This document shows positions 26,901 through 39,470 of a DNA stretch of 64,000 nucleotides, piece by piece (position 1 is the first letter of the stretch; each line of letters starts with the position of its first letter). The notes below the pieces were generated by a model that worked only from the letters and a program-made list of their open reading frames with translations, was not told where the DNA came from and ran no database searches. The translations under genes and the position numbers were made by a program. The DNA comes from Lates calcarifer. Taxonomy: Eukaryota > Chordata > Actinopteri > Centropomidae. Location of the stretch: positions 22,902,947 to 22,966,946 of the forward strand of contig NC_066851.1 of assembly GCF_001640805.2 (NCBI RefSeq), in the 5' to 3' direction.

Positions 26901-28429
26901 TGTTTGTCTCTTTGTTTGTGTGTGTAGTTATGTGTGTGTGTGCTGTGTCTGAATCACTGTTGGCTGTGAACATGGACCAAATAATCTGCCATTCTGTGTA
27001 CCTGGATTATGAAATACAATCAGTTATGGTCACAGGAGCAGAGTCAAAACAATCGCACAGGTTCTAGTTATATTCTAAAATCCTTACCTCAGAGTGAGCC
27101 CACCACAGATGTTGGTTTTACTTCCTCACTGTTCAGAAGAGACGTGTGTGTACTGCAGGTCATCTGTCACCAAACTCATGGAAACCTTTGTTTTTGGTGC
27201 TTCGGACTGAAAGAGCATCAGGGACTAAACTCATATTTGATATATACAGTATAAACCTGGTCTTATTCCATATTTCTCTCATCGACAGTTTCTTAAAATA
27301 ACTGGGCACTGTAGTGTTTTGCAAACGTTTTTGAGGAAGCAGTGCATTTGACAGGAACTATTTACACACACAGTGCTTGTTATTAGGATACATTCATTGT
27401 TGGTTTTGGTTTTCTCATTAAATTTGTTGTGAAGAAAAATACAGAGGATAGTCAGCCTCGTCTTTGAAGTCGGGGCTGTGTGGCCTTGAGGTTTCTCGTA
27501 CTGCTAAAATCGGTAAAGTCAGAACTGGATCATATTCGACTGTTTCTCTTCCCCCGAACTAGAGCATTCGCTTACTGCCTAAAGCTTAAAATGCAATTTT
27601 TGTCACGGAGCCCGTATCCTTGCTGAACAGGGAGGTTCTCGTGAAAAATTACCGTCATGGGTTTTGTGTCTTGCGGTCAAGGGCTGAAAGTAGCCCGTGT
27701 CCTGCCAGAGAATTTAGAAAAAGCCCTAAATTTCCCAGACAAGGAAGGATTTCCACAGGACTGAAGGTACAAGAGTTCAAGGTAACCTCTCCTGCTGCTC
27801 CTCCTCACTCCCACACTGCTCCGCTCTGCAGATCCAGATCACAATTAAAAGCCGGCGAAAGCTCAAAGACACTTTGGTGGGAAACAGATCTGAGGGAAGG
27901 AGGTGATGTAATTCAAGATGATTTTACATCATTACATTGCATCTTTACTTCGAGTGCGAGTGATAAATGATATGAAACAGCACAGATGTTTTCAACCCTC
28001 TGAATAAGCAGAGACATTTGTTGTAGCAGTTTTATGATGACGAGTTTTGCATGATTTTTAAAACCAAGTGTTTTATAAGCTGCACCGATAAGCTTTGATA
28101 GGACGGCAGCTGTACTCACCCTGACCTTCTCTCATCGTCAAGAAATCTCAAATATGCTGAATCTGGTGGGTCATTGACTTGATATGGATGGAGTTAATGT
28201 CTGTCTGTCAGTAGTCCTGCCTCTCCTGCAAATAAAGCAGAACTCAATATTTTATTCATCTGTTGACGTTTTTATAATGTATGGGAAAAAAGTTTGAAAG
28301 CTGTGCTCATTTATTTTGGCCACTTTGGGGCAGAACAACTAAAAACTCAAGCTGTGAATTCATCCATTTCCACTGCATGTTCTCCATCCTCAGACTGAAG
28401 CTGGTCCTCATGCTAAACTGATGATTCAA

Positions 28430-28432
<3 letters not shown>

Positions 28433-28473
<41 letters not shown>
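28433..28473. repeat. (GT)n microsatellite
   Basis: About 20 uninterrupted GT units; close second in length to the array at 34423-34461. Confidence 0.95.
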
Positions 28474-28476
<3 letters not shown>

Positions 28477-29129
28477 GCTCAGCTGTCAGGTCTGTAATTT
28501 GTAACTGAATCTCTGAGGTTCAGAGTTTAGTTTCACCTGATGCTGTTTGTTGCCTTCAGGTGTGGGCTGTTTGCTGATTGCTTCAGTCATATCCAAGCTG
28601 TATTTGTGCTGTGTAAAGTTCCTGTTAATGCAAATCAAACGTTTCCTGCTGCTGCTTCATTAAGTTTTCCAGCTGTGAGGAATGCAGTGTGTTTATCACA
28701 GAGTTCTTCATCAGTAGCACTAAACCTCAGTGAGAACTGGTCTTTATGTGGGCTGTCACGGTGTCTCTTTGCACTGTTGTGTGGCCAGGACAAAGACAGC
28801 GTCAGCAGCATTCTGGGCTAGTTTCAGTGATGTGTGTACATTAGTCCAGGTGAGACACACACCTGGATGGATCAGTCTCCATTGTTTTTCTTATTAGTGA
28901 AGCCTTCAGTACACCTGATGCATATGACTTCTACTTTAATGAAACTCTACTAAATTTCTTTTAATCCAAACTCAGAAATTTCTGTTTAACCTCTGAATGA
29001 ATCTGAAATAAAGAACTGGATTAAAACCAAACTGTGAGTCCTCCCTCCAGCTCCACTGAGGTGATGTGTTTCTCGATACCTGAGATCTGCTGAGGAGGAG
29101 ACAGATCTGTCTTGATGCTAATAATCCAT

Positions 29130-29420
29130 CGACCCTCCTGACCTAACCTTTGCTTCATCTCAGAATACATGCAGCTGAATATTCTGTCAATTACTGGAGT
29201 AATAGGCAGCAGGAGGAAGAAAGCGCTGGGAATCCAGCTCCCTCTCCCCATCTGTCATTACTGCCAGAGCAGCCGGAGCACAGAGGGCCAACGAAACACA
29301 TTCAGGCGCGATTAAGGAAAAAAAAAATAGGCAAAGGATGAATCAGCTTGCATTTGCAAAGAATCTGGACTCGCAAGAAGAAGCAGAGCAGCTCCACGTC
29401 AGTGCAGATACCCAGTCTGA
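29130..29420. promoter_or_regulatory. candidate conserved non-coding element
   Basis: Contains gtcaattactggagtaatag, catctgtcattactgcc, caggcgcgattaagg and atgaatcagcttgcatttgc. Non-repetitive, non-coding. Confidence 0.3.
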
Positions 29421-31684
29421 GCACGTGACACACTTGCTCAAACACACACCAAAATTCACAGCCCTCTCTCTCTCTCTCTCTCACACACACACATTTCCCA
29501 GTCTGAGGGGGAGGGCACATTTATCCTCTCTCTCACTGGTCTCTGTGCTACTGGAGCAAAGGCTAAAGGAGAAGAGAGGACACAAGAGGGAACACACAGT
29601 TCCTCCCTTCACTCAGGATTTTTTGGAAAGGAAATAGTCCTGCCTCGTCTCATGTAACATCGTGCTGCAGTGTGTGTGTGTGTGTGAATGTCAGAGACTA
29701 ATATGGCAAATAGAATTATCTGAAGAAAATTGAAATATGAAGAGAAAGAATCCATGACAAAACAAGTATTCTGTATTTCTAAAGGACTAAAAGGCTGAAT
29801 GAATGAATCATCTGAGGCAAACATAGAGGGGAGAAAACAAAGCTGTGCTCTATCAAAACTCCATTTCTTCCCTCTTTGTTGTATTCTGCTGTGGATTACG
29901 TACAGTGCACGTTTAATTCATTCAACGCTCCTCAAAACAAACTGCGAGTGGCTGCAAAGATAAAAATGTATTCCTGTTAGATTGTGTTTGTTTCAGTCAG
30001 ATCCCTGTTTTTCTTACTTTTTACTACAAAGAAAATGATTCATGAGCTCTAATATATTATTTTAAAAGCAGATTTGTTAGGTTAAAGCTTCTCATGGCTG
30101 AAAAATTAACATTATTATGTCCAATACATGGATTAGATGAGCACTTGCCATTGACTTTTGACATTTAAAGTCTTTTGATTAAGATGTTGCAGCATTTAGT
30201 GACAATAGCAGGTCTTTTTTTGTTCTTTATGTCCTGATCTTGATTTATACAGTTTGTATTTACAGTATAATATTTCAAAGCAAAGTGATACTGCCATGAA
30301 CTTCAGTGATTCACATAGAGCTTTCATGGGGAGTTAGATTTAGCACTTGAATCCATGACTGGCATGTTTCTGTAAAACCCTGGATTATATTCAGTGACAA
30401 CATTTTTACGCCCAGTGCCAACAATATTTAAATTACTGCAGTATAGCTATAACTAAACTATGGATCAGGTGTGGTTATGGAGGGTTGAGCAACTAAAACA
30501 CCTGTTTAAAGTTAGAGTAAGATGGTTGTTACTGTTATGAATTTCTGTGATGGGACAGAAGCTCCAGTCTAAAACTGTAAGACCGAGAGACTCCGGCTGA
30601 ACCAGCTACACAAATAAGAGGCAGCATGGTTTCATTTTCTCGTCTTACCGAGCATGAAAGGATCAATAAATTTCTACTTTTACAAATATTCTGCAGCTCC
30701 ATCATAATGTTACTGAGCAGACTTTCATCAGTCTGACTTTTTAGCCCTTCTCTGTGGCCTTAGAAAGTATTATTAAAATGTCAAACGAGTTTTGTAATTC
30801 AGCTCAGTTAACTGATCTCACTGACTGTACAACCCCAAACCTGCTGAACACCTCAGCATCCAGATTATGGATGGAACAAAAAATAAAATCCCTAAAATCT
30901 GAATAATATGGTGCTGAGGTCACTGAGGGAGACAGGTGAAATAAAACGAGTTTAAAGAATCTGAATCAAATCAGAAAAGATATGTCTGAGTTTTCAGTCC
31001 TGCCCAGACAAAGCAGTTAGAGCTGTATCACAGTAAAACCACTGTGAAAGGTTTATTCAGATCACATCTCCTCTGTTTAATTAAAAACCCATTGGTAAAT
31101 TAAGCTCTTGATTGGCATATGAACAGAGTAATGAACATCTCCCACAACAGTTTAAAGCTCTTGAAAATGAACTCTTTACCCAGAGCAGAGGAAGACAATC
31201 TGTAGTCTATGTTCAGAACTAACTTTGATCCTGTCACATTCACACACCTCGGTGTCTTTACTGTGGTTCCTCTCAGTCTGCAGGGAGCTGGATGTGGACA
31301 CAATAACATGAACACCTCATAATACTACACAGTCAAACACACCACAGCTGCACAGTGGAAGCCGCTCATCTCGGACACAGTCTGACCAAAAACTGACATG
31401 TTGCAGTGCTGTTATTGGATCATGCTGTGCTGCTGTCTTTCCCAGTCAGGCACCTCAGCACATTTCAGGTGGTGCCACAAAGTCTAAAACTGAACTGAAG
31501 TGCATTAAACAGAGTCAGGAAGCTCTGAGCAGGAAGCTGCTATTTCCAGAGTCTTTGAAACAGAGCAGAAGATTTGAAGGAAACGGACAAATATGGTGCA
31601 AGGAAACCTCCCTGCTCCCACCAGGGTTGAATTGGGTTAATATCAGAATCAAAATATACAGGTTAATGTCCCCTCTGAGGATCA

Positions 31685-31970
31685 TTATGCAACTACTTTA
31701 CTAAATCTCAGCTTCAGATTCTCTGTGATGGTTCAGAGACTCTGCTCCCTGAACACCTGCTGTTGCTCTTTGGTTCTTCAGGTTGGATCTCCCTCTGACT
31801 GAGTGACAGTCAGCAGCTTAAACTGCTGGAATCAGACCAGAGAGTTCAGAGTGAAGCTGAACTGTAGATCAGTTAAACACCAGAGTTCATCTCTGAGATC
31901 CAGGAAACTGACGGAAACATCAAGAGTTAGACAGAGTTTGGTGTTTGTGACAGAGACAGCACTGATCAGA
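31685..31970. repeat. interspersed repeat, copy 1
   Basis: Shares several blocks, in the same order, with 40985-41275: cttcagattctctgtgatgg, ctctgctccctgaacacctg, tgttgctct, gagtga(c/t)agtcag, and agacagagtttggtgt followed by gacagcac. Copies are diverged by small indels. I cannot assign a family. Confidence 0.6.
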
Positions 31971-32439
31971 GAACAAGTGTAGATCCTGATCATGCAGATG
32001 TTTTTTTGTCTTCATCTTCATCACTGGCTGCGTCCTGTGAATTTTCATCGTCAGTTTACAGCAGTGTCTGATAAAGTGCAGCTCAGGGACAGAGAGGTGG
32101 CTGAAATGAATCATATCCAAACTGAAAGAAGCAGCAGGAGAGTAAATACAGAGATTTTTATTCATCTGTCATCTTATTATTATTATTATTTTATCTTTGT
32201 TTTCAATTTACTGAAGTTTTATGAGCACATAAATTGTCTGTGGATACAGACTGTGCTCTCTGGGTCCCTTGCCTCATGTTGTTTTTATTGTGTTCCCTCT
32301 TTTAATCATTAACTGTGAGCAGAAGAGCAGAGATAAAGTTTGGGCTCTGCTCAAAACACAGAGTTACTTCTTACAACACGAAAACCATCTGATGAAGACA
32401 AACGGACATACATCATCTTATTCTTGGATTTTTTCACTG

Positions 32440-32970
32440 CACGTCCCTGACCCTCCTCCTCCTCTTCCTCTTCCTCTCCTCTCCTCCTCCTCTCCTCCTC
32501 CTGTGCGCTGCGCCGCCGGGCATCTCTCCAGAAAGGCGTGGTCAGTGACGTCTCCAAATCGGCCAAATCCTTAAACCTGGCACTCTGAGGACCGGAGAGA
32601 GGATGAAGGGAAATATTCATGAGACGCCAGGAATGAAGAGATTCTTGGGGGAATAACGCGGAGGAATAAGCGCCGCCGGGTTCGTGCGACGTCCGTTTAA
32701 AGTTTCACTTTTTACGCGTCTGTTTTTTTCTGCCTTCAGTGATCAGCAGCGGTGGTTTTGGTTTCGGAAAAGCGACAGAAATCCAAGAGCAGCTTGACCG
32801 TATCCTCTAAACACCGAGTGACAGGTTTGTGACATGAAAGATTTAGTTTTATTTTCTAGAGTTTTAGCGGTGAGCGCTGTCGCTCCCAGTCTGACAGGTG
32901 CAGCTCTGCTCTGAGACTCTGCAGATGAGAAGCCGCTCGTTTTAAGGCGCTTCCCTCTTCTCTGAGACAA
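32440..32970 (+). promoter_or_regulatory. CpG-rich island, candidate distal promoter / 5' non-coding exon
   Basis: CpG density rises sharply over gtgcgctgcgccgccgggc (about 32502) to cgctgtcgctccc (32885), with a CRE-like TGACGTCTCC near 32546, a TTTAAA box (about 32696) and acgcgtc. Splice-donor-like sites follow (GACAG|GTTTGT at 32824; GCG|GTGAGC at 32869). The first coding exon of esr2a begins with an acceptor, so an upstream non-coding exon is needed, and this is the best promoter-like candidate on its 5' side. Equally it may serve a non-coding RNA. Confidence 0.4.
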
Positions 32971-34420
32971 CTTTCCACAGTGCGCATCTGACAGCTGTCA
33001 GGATGTCACCTCAGTGATCAGCTGTATGGGTTAAAGGGCAAATGTTTTACATTAATGCTCATAGGAACTGACCTGTCATAGAGCTGTAAGGCAGGTGTGT
33101 GATGCTGTAAACCTGAACCAACCTTTAGGAGTTAAGATAGACTTATAGAGGGATCTCTGTAAGAGTATGAATATGGGAAGATACAAATGAATATGAATGA
33201 TGTTACTGTTGGCTTTATATTTATTGACAGAAACACTAAGAGGCTGTGAAAGACAAAGTTCATTTAGTAGTAGTTCTGGATGGTTCAGTTGTTCCACACG
33301 TTGATCCAGGGCTGGATTAAAACACAGAGTAACATCTTAGGAAGAGGACTGTCAGACAGAGGCTTGAGATATGGTGGAATTGTTGAGTGCACTTCAGTGT
33401 GTCAGTCAGAGTTTGGCTCCACTTTAGTTCCTCTGACAGAGACAACAGTGATATTAGACTAATCTTCTCTCTGGCTGCACCTTCTCTTTTCAGCCTCGCA
33501 GGGAAGGAAAAACTCCAGGCTGGTGAGGCCAGTGTGTACGCCAGGAAAATGGAAAATATTTTCATTTCAGTTTTTGATAGAAGCCCAGTGACAGAGTGTA
33601 GCTGACAGACGAATGGGATTATCTGCTCAATTTCAACACATTTAATCCACAAAATATAAATGTTGTGAATATTGTTAATCTAGATTTTACTTGTAAACCA
33701 AGAAAAAGACGTCATGTGGATACAAAGAAGTGAAAATTGATGTTATTGAGACACTCACTGTAAAGAACAGGTTTTACTGAATTAGACTCTGATCCAATAA
33801 AGGACATCTTTGCAGTAAAAGGCTGCGTGCTTCAGCCTTTATAAGGATGATTGCTTCATCCAGGATTTCACTGCCTCTGCTCAGATGCTCTGCAGCCAGT
33901 TCACTAAATCCCATCTTTTTCTGCAGCTGATTTACATCCATCATGTGAAAAAGTTTGCAAACCACAGAAAGCAGGCTTAAAGGCAGATCAGTCCGTTAGT
34001 TTTCCCCACAAAAATGTAGTTGATAGTCCCAGTAGATTCCCTCAGGGACTGAATGTGCGAAAAGTGACTTTAATGAGTTTTTACTTTTTGTTTCTTCACG
34101 ATGACCCTGCAGGGACTCGGATTCCAGATACAGTTCCTCCACAGTTTATTACAACATTTCTTCATTTTATTTTGTAAGGGACATTTGGTTTACACGCTAA
34201 TCTTCTGACGCCACTGGAGATTATTTCATCACATCAACAAAACTGACCCTATCTGCTGCTGTTCTCCAGGCTCAGCAGTGGAAATCAGTGAGGATGTAAA
34301 CCTGGCAGCCTCCTGTCCGCAGCCTTGAGACTGTTCACACTGTTACAATAATCTGGCTCTAACTGTAAATACCAGATTCCTTTTCCACTCGTGAATAACT
34401 GAGCTGTGGGGGAGTTGTAT

Positions 34421-34422
<2 letters not shown>

Positions 34423-34461
<39 letters not shown>
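34423..34461. repeat. (GT)n microsatellite
   Basis: About 19 GT units followed by a purine-rich flank. Confidence 0.95.
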
Positions 34462-34462
<1 letters not shown>

Positions 34463-36273
34463 AGGGGGAGATGGAGGGAAGTCCTGCCATTACCAAAAAT
34501 AAGAAGTCAGACTTTAAGCACACCCCCTTCCGTTCTCCGGGTTTCGCCCACGTCGAAAAAGCATTCCACCGGCCGGCGCCGAAAACTCGCCAAGGTCACG
34601 CTGCTCAACAATTCCTGAATCCCCCTCCCGCTCCAACCCACAGGTCGTCCATCACTGCAGATACCCGAGGACAGAGTGTAACTAAAACACGGCTGTAGTG
34701 AGCTGAGAAGCTGTTTGTTTCCTCGCTGCAGTCAACCTCATCGGGTGTTTGACGGCAGGTGAGGCGGCAGCGAGAGGAGGGTGTCATGCCTCAGTTGTGG
34801 TGCAGTCACTTCGTGTAATATCAGGGTGTAATCACAGTAAACATGGTGAGAGCAGTTCGTTTGACCCCTGAAGCGTTTTCTGTTTTAGAAGAAAACTTTA
34901 GGTTTCACTGGCAACATCTGAGTTGCTGCTTCCTGCTGTGATCTTTAAGGACCAGTCCAGTAGCTTTGCATGTGTAACATTTCTTGATGTCCAGCATAGA
35001 GCTGAAATGATGCCAAAGAATTAACTGGAAACATTTTCTTTTTCCATTTCTAGTCTGAGTCCAAGTAAAAGCTGCTTTTCTTTGTCTTACCAGATGGTTA
35101 ACTGAAGATCTTACAGAGTAATTTAACTGAAAATAAGTGTGTTGCTCTTCAGCGGTTTAACTCCTGACTTTGCTGCAGTGCTGTGCAGGTGTAGTCCAGA
35201 TTTGAGTCTCTGATGTGAGGAGTAGCATATAGAAGCTACACTTAGCAGTCTGGTTTACATGAGTACATCCTCCAGTGGACAAAAGGAGTGAATTCTGTCC
35301 TAAATAAGACTTTGAAGACACTTCCTTGATTTGACTGACTGGGGTTACTGAACCTTCAAATAAGTGTTCTTTACTGTGATCACTCCAGCACTTAAACCGG
35401 TCCCCTGTTGAATTTTAGCTGTTTGTATCATGTGTTCTAGCAGCATGTTTATAATGGCGGTGTTATATCGGGCGGGGAAGTGAGGAGGCAGGTACGATGC
35501 TGAATCTCTCATCTGATAATCAAACAGCAGCAAGCTGATGCTGTGGTTTGAATTCAGCCTCTACAGTCCATGTGAAACGTATGCTTGTACATGTGGTGTT
35601 TCAGAACCATTGACTCAAGTCTGCGTGAGCAGCTTGTGCTGTTCTGTGTGCCAGTTTGAAATGGAGTGGAAACCACACCCAGCCGGCTCCAACCGCACTG
35701 TGGCGGTGAAACACAACCGACCACAACCTGCGCCGTAACTTAATCCACACCTCTGCTGACTGCAGGGGTCACTAATACTAAAAAGGTCAAGTTTTAACAG
35801 TTCCAAATATTTATAAAAGGCTTCAGAAATGTGCTCATCCTGTTTTTAAGTAGCACACATTATGTTTTAATGAGAATGCAAACAAAACTGTGTTTGTTTT
35901 ATGAAAGCTCCTTCAGATATCTTTAACCATCTCTAACCTAAAACTGTTGCTGAACCTGTTGAATGGGTTTTAGATAAAAACACTGCTGCACTGCTGATGG
36001 TGTGATAGTCAGTCCTGCTGCTGATTGTTGGACGAGCTTTGAGTGTGATTTAATATATAGATTTTAATAAAAGGATGTGTTTTTTGGTCGTTAGAGAACA
36101 GCTTCAGTCTGAGTTGATTATTGGTTATTTAGAGCCATGACAGCTGTGATGAACCTTAGAGGTTAAGCTTTGAGATTATTTAAAACTAAGAGAGGTCAGA
36201 CTTGGTTCTACATAAACCTTGTTTCTTTGTTATATTAATAATACACACTGAGCGGGACTCAAACCTACGCCTT

Positions 36274-36444
36274 TGACCTTTGACTCCCCTGGCAGCAGGT
36301 GCAGATAATGTGATACTGCTGTTTCATACTGCTGCATAATGTTTCTCAAACACACACCTCTGGTTCATGTTCCTGTGGTTAGTGTTGGTTTATGGAAGAG
36401 GACTTTTTGTGTGTGACAAATGAGAGGTCAGAGGTCAGAGGTCA
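36274..36444. promoter_or_regulatory. cluster of DR1-type nuclear receptor half-sites
   Basis: Three perfect AGGTCA half-sites stand with 1-nt spacers at 36425-36430, 36432-36437 and 36439-36444. A fourth DR1-like element (TGACCTTTGACTC, 36274-36286) lies about 140 bp upstream in inverse orientation. DR1 arrays are bound by HNF4, RXR heterodimers and COUP-TF. The site is about 8.7 kb upstream of the esr2a start codon; any target is inference. Confidence 0.4.
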
Positions 36445-36830
36445 CAGTCTGCTGCAGAGCTTGATTGTCTGTGTGGACAGTCTGTCTCTGCATTAATGCA
36501 ACATAAAGGAGTCACATGATCTGTTTTCACTGTGGCTCTGTGCTGTGGACGAGATCTCGTTTCCTCTCCTCTCTACTCGTATATGTCACTCATACATAAC
36601 TCAGTGTTTTTAACATTTTAATTTGTAAATTAATTCAGTTTGTTTTTTGAAAGAGCCATGAGAGACATGTACATTTTACAGTGGAAAACTAAATGTATCA
36701 GTGCTCTCACTGTTTCTGAGTGATTTCAGACATATCTTTGGTATTTCTGTATTCAGGAGTTATTTTTACTGATCAGCAGACCTGCCTACACTGATTTACA
36801 GGTGATAGACTAATATCAGAACATTGGTAA

Positions 36831-36857
36831 TAATAAACTAATAAACTAATAAACTAA
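36831..36857. repeat. short tandem repeat, 8-bp unit
   Basis: Three copies of ataaacta in tandem. Confidence 0.8.
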
Positions 36858-39374
36858 TGTCAGCTGGTGACACAGGCCATGCCAGTGTTTTTGCCAGATT
36901 CCAATTATTGCTTCTAGTGGTTTGCCAATTATAGCTCTGTGGAGTAGATACATTTCATATCCATCAACTGCTGCCAGTGAAACTGACCTAACCTGGAGTT
37001 AAACTGCTTCTGTCTCTCTGCTTACATTAATCTACGTACATTAATGCACTGACAATGAACAACATAAAAACCCTCAGAGTTTAGGAGAGAGAAGCAGGTA
37101 ATGTGTGGTTTTTCAGCTCGACCTCCATCTCACCCAGTATTTTCCATTTATTAGAAATGAGGGAGGTTACACAGGTAGTTTATCTGTAGTGTACTGATGT
37201 GTAAACACCTTCAACAAACTCACTTTATCTTGTAATATGATCATTTAATAACCAGTGTTTTATATGAAATCACTCTCTTTGAGGAAAAGTAAGACTCTGG
37301 TTGAAAAAAGATGAAATGACTTTCTGAGGATGTGGCATATTTTTTGGTGCACAGTACTACAGTAGATGGGATGGACCTGTCTGGCAGGTAGACAGGCGAC
37401 AGGTAAAATGACTTCAAATCCTGACACCATAATCAGCCTGTCGCCTCTGCTGAAGCCTCTCGCTGCTCGGCTCCTCTGTGAGCCAGAAGCAGCTCGGTCC
37501 GACTCCTCCCGCTCCCATGTAATCTGTCGAACACTTCAATTCAACACAGCTCTTCTCCCTCCAGCAGTTCCTTGTTGGCTTTGTGAGGCTGAGAGAATGG
37601 AGGTGTAGAGGCTGCCTAATGGTTTCGCTGGGGGTCTTTGTGTTTCGGTATGTGCTGCTGGCTGGGAGCCGTGTTCAGAGGGGAGGAGGGTCTGCGCTCC
37701 TTTTATACACAAGAAATAAACATGTTTTTAATATACTGGCCTGCAGACTATGCTCTCTGCAGAAAGATACTGTATTTTCATTCCCGTTCAGGTCTCATGA
37801 TTTTCTCTGGTGCTGATGCTTTGTTAAAACATGACAGCACTGTGTTCTCATTTATGGAGCTCTCCAGCAGATGGAAGTGGTGCAGGTCCAACAAAGATAT
37901 TTCTGTTTTTGAAGACATACAGGCTTTGACCTTCTATCACTCAGAGGTGGCAGATCTGAGCTGCTTTTGTGATCAGAAACACACAGACAGAGCCCATTGT
38001 TATGAGAAGAAAAACACATTTCCTTTCAGGGTCTTTCTGTCTCTGACTGGATTCTGCAGGGTGTTCCAGGTTTTGTCAGGGTTGTTCATTCATGAATCAG
38101 GATGGAGAGCCAATTTATTTCAACATTTTTAGATTAGATGATGAAAGTCATGTTTATTCATGTCTAATTTCTTCTGACTCCAAGTGTAAATCGCGGAATA
38201 AGCTGCGTGTGCTCTGCAGTGCATCAAACATGTCAGTGACAACATCCACACATCAGAAGCACAGATTCTGCTTCCTGACTCCTTTTACCATTTTACCCAC
38301 AGAGCTCAAACCAGCTCCACTTTGACAGCTTTGAATTTGAGAATGAACTTTTCACCTTTTTTTGTATTAATCATACTGTAAATGTTGCAGTAGGAGGGAT
38401 CCTACATGTCCTCACACTTTTGGACGTCTTTTAAACTCATGGGAATTTGCTTCTCTCAGTTTTGCCAGCTGCCGCTTCAGGTCATGACTCCACTGCAAAA
38501 AATGAAAATTATCCGAAAGTCATTTAATGAATCACTTTGAAATCAGCTCATTGCTTAAATATTTCTCATTGTTCTAGTCCTATCACTCCACTACTGTTTT
38601 TGAGTGTGTAATTTTTTTCCCAAAAGAAGCAGAGACATTGTCAGATCTTAGTATTAAAGTTAAATCAGCTCACTGCTGACAAATTAGCTTGTAACACTCT
38701 CCATCAGATGAGATAACTTTTTAGATATTTTTTGCAGTGTGTCCTTCCTCAGCAGCAAAGCAATGTTTCTAGGTGGCACACCGACCTTTGACCTGTCATG
38801 CTGTGTGTCGCTGCTGTATAACATGAAAGACATAAGGTTAGTTTAGTTAACCTTGATTGAGTTGTGTTTATCCCAGAGAGGTGATAACAGCAGAGAATGA
38901 CTGACCTGGGATTTCTTTGATTGTGTTTTTGGGTGTGGGTTGTTTTTCTCTGCTGCTCAGCCACTCACTCCTTCTTTTTCAGTTTTATTCCAAATAAAGT
39001 GTAAAAAGCTTCACTTCCTGCAGAAGACCTGTTCAGCTGTGTAGTGTCAGTCAGCAGTAGAGCAGAAGGCAGACTAATCAAATTAAAAAGACACACTGTG
39101 ATTAACTCAGTTGATTTCAGGTAAAGCTGTTGTTGGACATTGTGGTGGTTACAGAGGTTGAATGGAGTCAGTCTGTTTGTCCTGGTGAGACTCATAGTGA
39201 GACGTCCATGATGAGTTTGGATTTGTAAAACTGTCTCAAAGCCTAGAAAATGTAAAATCCTGATGGTTGCAATAGCAGCACCATCAGAGCCATTCAAAAT
39301 CTTACATGTCTGTATCAATTAACCCAAAGGCATCTGCCCACCACATGTCCTCTAACTGCAACGTTGTTTTATTG

Positions 39375-39470
39375 GATGGCTGTCAGTGAGGAGGCAGACA
39401 GGAAATGAGGGGACAGGGAGGGAGTATGACTTGCAGCAAACATCCCCGGCTGGATTCGAATCATGAACGT
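39375..39470 (-). mobile_element. SINE-like fragment with a tRNA B-box-like word
   Basis: The segment gacaggaaatgaggggacag followed by gagtatgacttgcagcaaac and ggattcgaatc resembles a repeat abundant in fish genomes. The reverse complement GATTCGAATCC (39452-39462) is one base from a pol III B-box. No intact A-box or tail is obvious, so this looks like a decayed tRNA-derived SINE piece. Confidence 0.35.

Larger units (their letters stand above)
16151..29129. other. non-coding flank
   Basis: AT-rich unique DNA with two or three enhancer-like blocks, a degenerate minisatellite at 22.3-22.7 kb and two microsatellites. I see no coding exon or RNA gene. Confidence 0.6.

Noticed and set aside
37638..38132. 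164-codon + strand frame
   Set aside because: No recognisable family, no flanking exons and composition like the surrounding non-coding DNA.
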